Assembly: GCA_944385905.1 (NCBI GenBank)
Contig: CALWZA010000031.1
Coordinates: 1 to 64,000, forward strand
Length of the DNA stretch: 64,000 nt
Reading direction: 5' to 3'
Origin: an uncultured Clostridia bacterium
GTDB taxonomy: Bacteria; Bacillota; Clostridia; Oscillospirales; Ruminococcaceae
Shown here piece by piece: positions 63,048-64,000 of this stretch (positions within the stretch are counted from its first letter, which is position 1; each line of letters starts with the position of its first letter). The translations under genes were made by a program, and so were the position numbers. Under the pieces are notes generated by a model that worked only from the letters and a program-made list of their open reading frames with translations, had not been told where the DNA came from and ran no database searches.

Positions 63048-64000
63048 TGCAGGAAGCTATAAGAGGAAACAAAACAGCGGGAAAGGCATTTGCATATAAC
63101 AAGCCGAAAGTATCAAAAAGCTTTCGGGAAACTCTGCTTGCGGCTTTCAGATCGCTTGAGCCTGTTATTACCGTCGTTTCGTTTTATGTTGTCAGAAAAG
63201 CGGCTTATCCGTGCGGATACGGGATTAAGGGCAGCTTGCTGATAACCGCTGTGTATGCGCTGATTTATGTGCTTTTCAAATCTGCGCTCAATGTTCCTTA
63301 TCAGGAAACGTCGGTGTATGACGAGTGCTGCGCGTACAGTCTGACAGCTTTGCTTGCGGACACAACGGCGTATTTGCAGCTTTCACTTATCGAAAAGCAC
63401 TTGCTTAATCCTTATCCAATGCTTATTTTGGCGGCTTATCATATGATAACAGCTTTGATTTGGACCGCCGCCGCTAAAAGGGTTTATCCGTTTTTAGAAA
63501 AACCTAAACAAACTGCTTTTATAGCTAATATCACATACGCCGGGCTTCCTGACATGCCGGCAGGATATGAGGTTTGGGTTAAAGCTTCCGAGAAATCGGG
63601 ATTTGAAGCAGTCAAAAGGGTGGCTTGGGAATCCGACGCGTTGATTATAAGCGAAACGTCTCAGGATTTTTCAAGCAAGCTTCTTTCCTCAATTGCGGGA
63701 GATAGACAAAGGATATTGTTTGAGGGAAGCGTTGAAAGCGTGCTTATGTCTGCGGGCTCCGGGCTTGCGGCCGGAGCGACAGGCGTTTATATAGTTTCGG
63801 GCAAAGGAATGAGCGTCTTTTCGCAGGCGGTTAAAAGGACGTTTGATATTATTTGCTCTGCGCTCGGACTTATTGTGTTTTCCCCCGTAATAGCCGCCGC
63901 GGCAATCGGAATAAAGCTATGCGACGGAGGGAAGGTTTTTTATCTTCAAAAGCGGCTTACAAAGGGAGGAAAAGAGTTTAATATTATAAAGCTTCGGAGC
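63047..64000 (+). CDS. Polyprenyl-phosphate sugar-1-phosphate transferase, 3' end cut
   Basis: 318 codons up to the window edge, from a TTG seven bases after GGGGAGGT. N-terminal part has about four membrane helices (residues 40-150); a CoA-binding-like middle follows (GAGLPDMPAGYEVWV in part), then the start of the bacterial sugar transferase domain (VKRTFDIICSALGLIVF, KVFYLQKRLTKGGKEFNI). WcaJ/WbaP-type enzymes start capsule or exopolysaccharide units on undecaprenyl phosphate. The catalytic Asp-Glu motif lies beyond the window. An exopolysaccharide cluster probably continues to the right. Confidence 0.85.
   Translation, partial: MQEAIRGNKTAGKAFAYNKPKVSKSFRETLLAAFRSLEPVITVVSFYVVRKAAYPCGYGIKGSLLITAVYALIYVLFKSALNVPYQETSVYDECCAYSLTALLADTTAYLQLSLIEKHLLNPYPMLILAAYHMITALIWTAAAKRVYPFLEKPKQTAFIANITYAGLPDMPAGYEVWVKASEKSGFEAVKRVAWESDALIISETSQDFSSKLLSSIAGDRQRILFEGSVESVLMSAGSGLAAGATGVYIVSGKGMSVFSQAVKRTFDIICSALGLIVFSPVIAAAAIGIKLCDGGKVFYLQKRLTKGGKEFNIIKLRS

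Noticed and set aside
1-64000. CRISPR, prophage, insertion sequences or rRNA/tRNA genes
   Set aside because: No spaced repeats, integrase, transposase, phage structural genes or conserved RNA gene sequences were seen.

Overview
The window comes from a spore-forming, anaerobic Gram-positive bacterium of the class Clostridia. An Oscillospirales/Ruminococcaceae-type gut or rumen fibre degrader fits best. This is inferred from spoIVB, a meso-diaminopimelate-type MurE (DNPR motif), an oxygen-sensitive pyruvate formate-lyase pair, T-box and ZTP RNA regulation, moderate-to-low GC, GGAGG-type ribosome binding sites and many glycosidases. No rRNA, tRNA, insertion sequence, prophage or CRISPR array was seen.

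Layout. 1-9.6 kb: a cut P-loop kinase, a ferredoxin-tailed aldo/keto reductase, a one-module EamA transporter, an NfeD/SPFH membrane pair, pflB-pflA behind a ZTP riboswitch, then murI and a DUF1934 gene on the minus strand next to a perfect DNA cloverleaf. 9.8-21 kb: spoIVB, a frameshifted GH43-like gene, a GH74-like lipoprotein, a GH36 alpha-galactosidase, three small unknown genes, a phosphodiesterase, and araD/araB. 21.2-34.2 kb: a division and cell-wall cluster (mraZ, rsmH, ftsL, a PASTA PBP, murE, mraY, ftsW, murG, murA, ftsQ, ftsZ) that lacks murF, murD, murC and ftsA. 34.3-42.7 kb: rlmD, GH127, an AraC regulator, GH29 fucosidase and T-box-controlled thrS.

42.9-59.1 kb: a probably highly expressed NPGTG-tailed surface protein, then a ten-gene operon under a consensus promoter. 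It has two MacB/LolD-type ATPases (one with an AbrB-like tail), a 983-residue secreted solute-binding protein without a lipobox, two MalF/MalG-like permease pairs, an NHL/TPR membrane protein, a Yip1 protein and a DUF5696 protein. This is the best candidate in the window for a poorly described system: an importer or surface machine with parts from different ABC classes. A broken surface-protein gene follows it. 59.1-62.2 kb: an agr-like quorum-sensing locus (LytTR regulator, GHKL kinase, AgrB, 43-residue AgrD) with a 21-bp-period direct repeat before agrBD. 62.3-64 kb: a rhaA-rhaD deletion scar and a polyprenyl sugar-phosphate transferase that runs off the window.

How it fits together: GH74, GH36, GH127, GH29, AraC and araBD suggest use of xyloglucan- and arabinan-type plant polysaccharides, with the sugars fermented through pyruvate formate-lyase. 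The surface/ABC operon probably serves glycan capture or envelope work, but its substrate cannot be read from the sequence.
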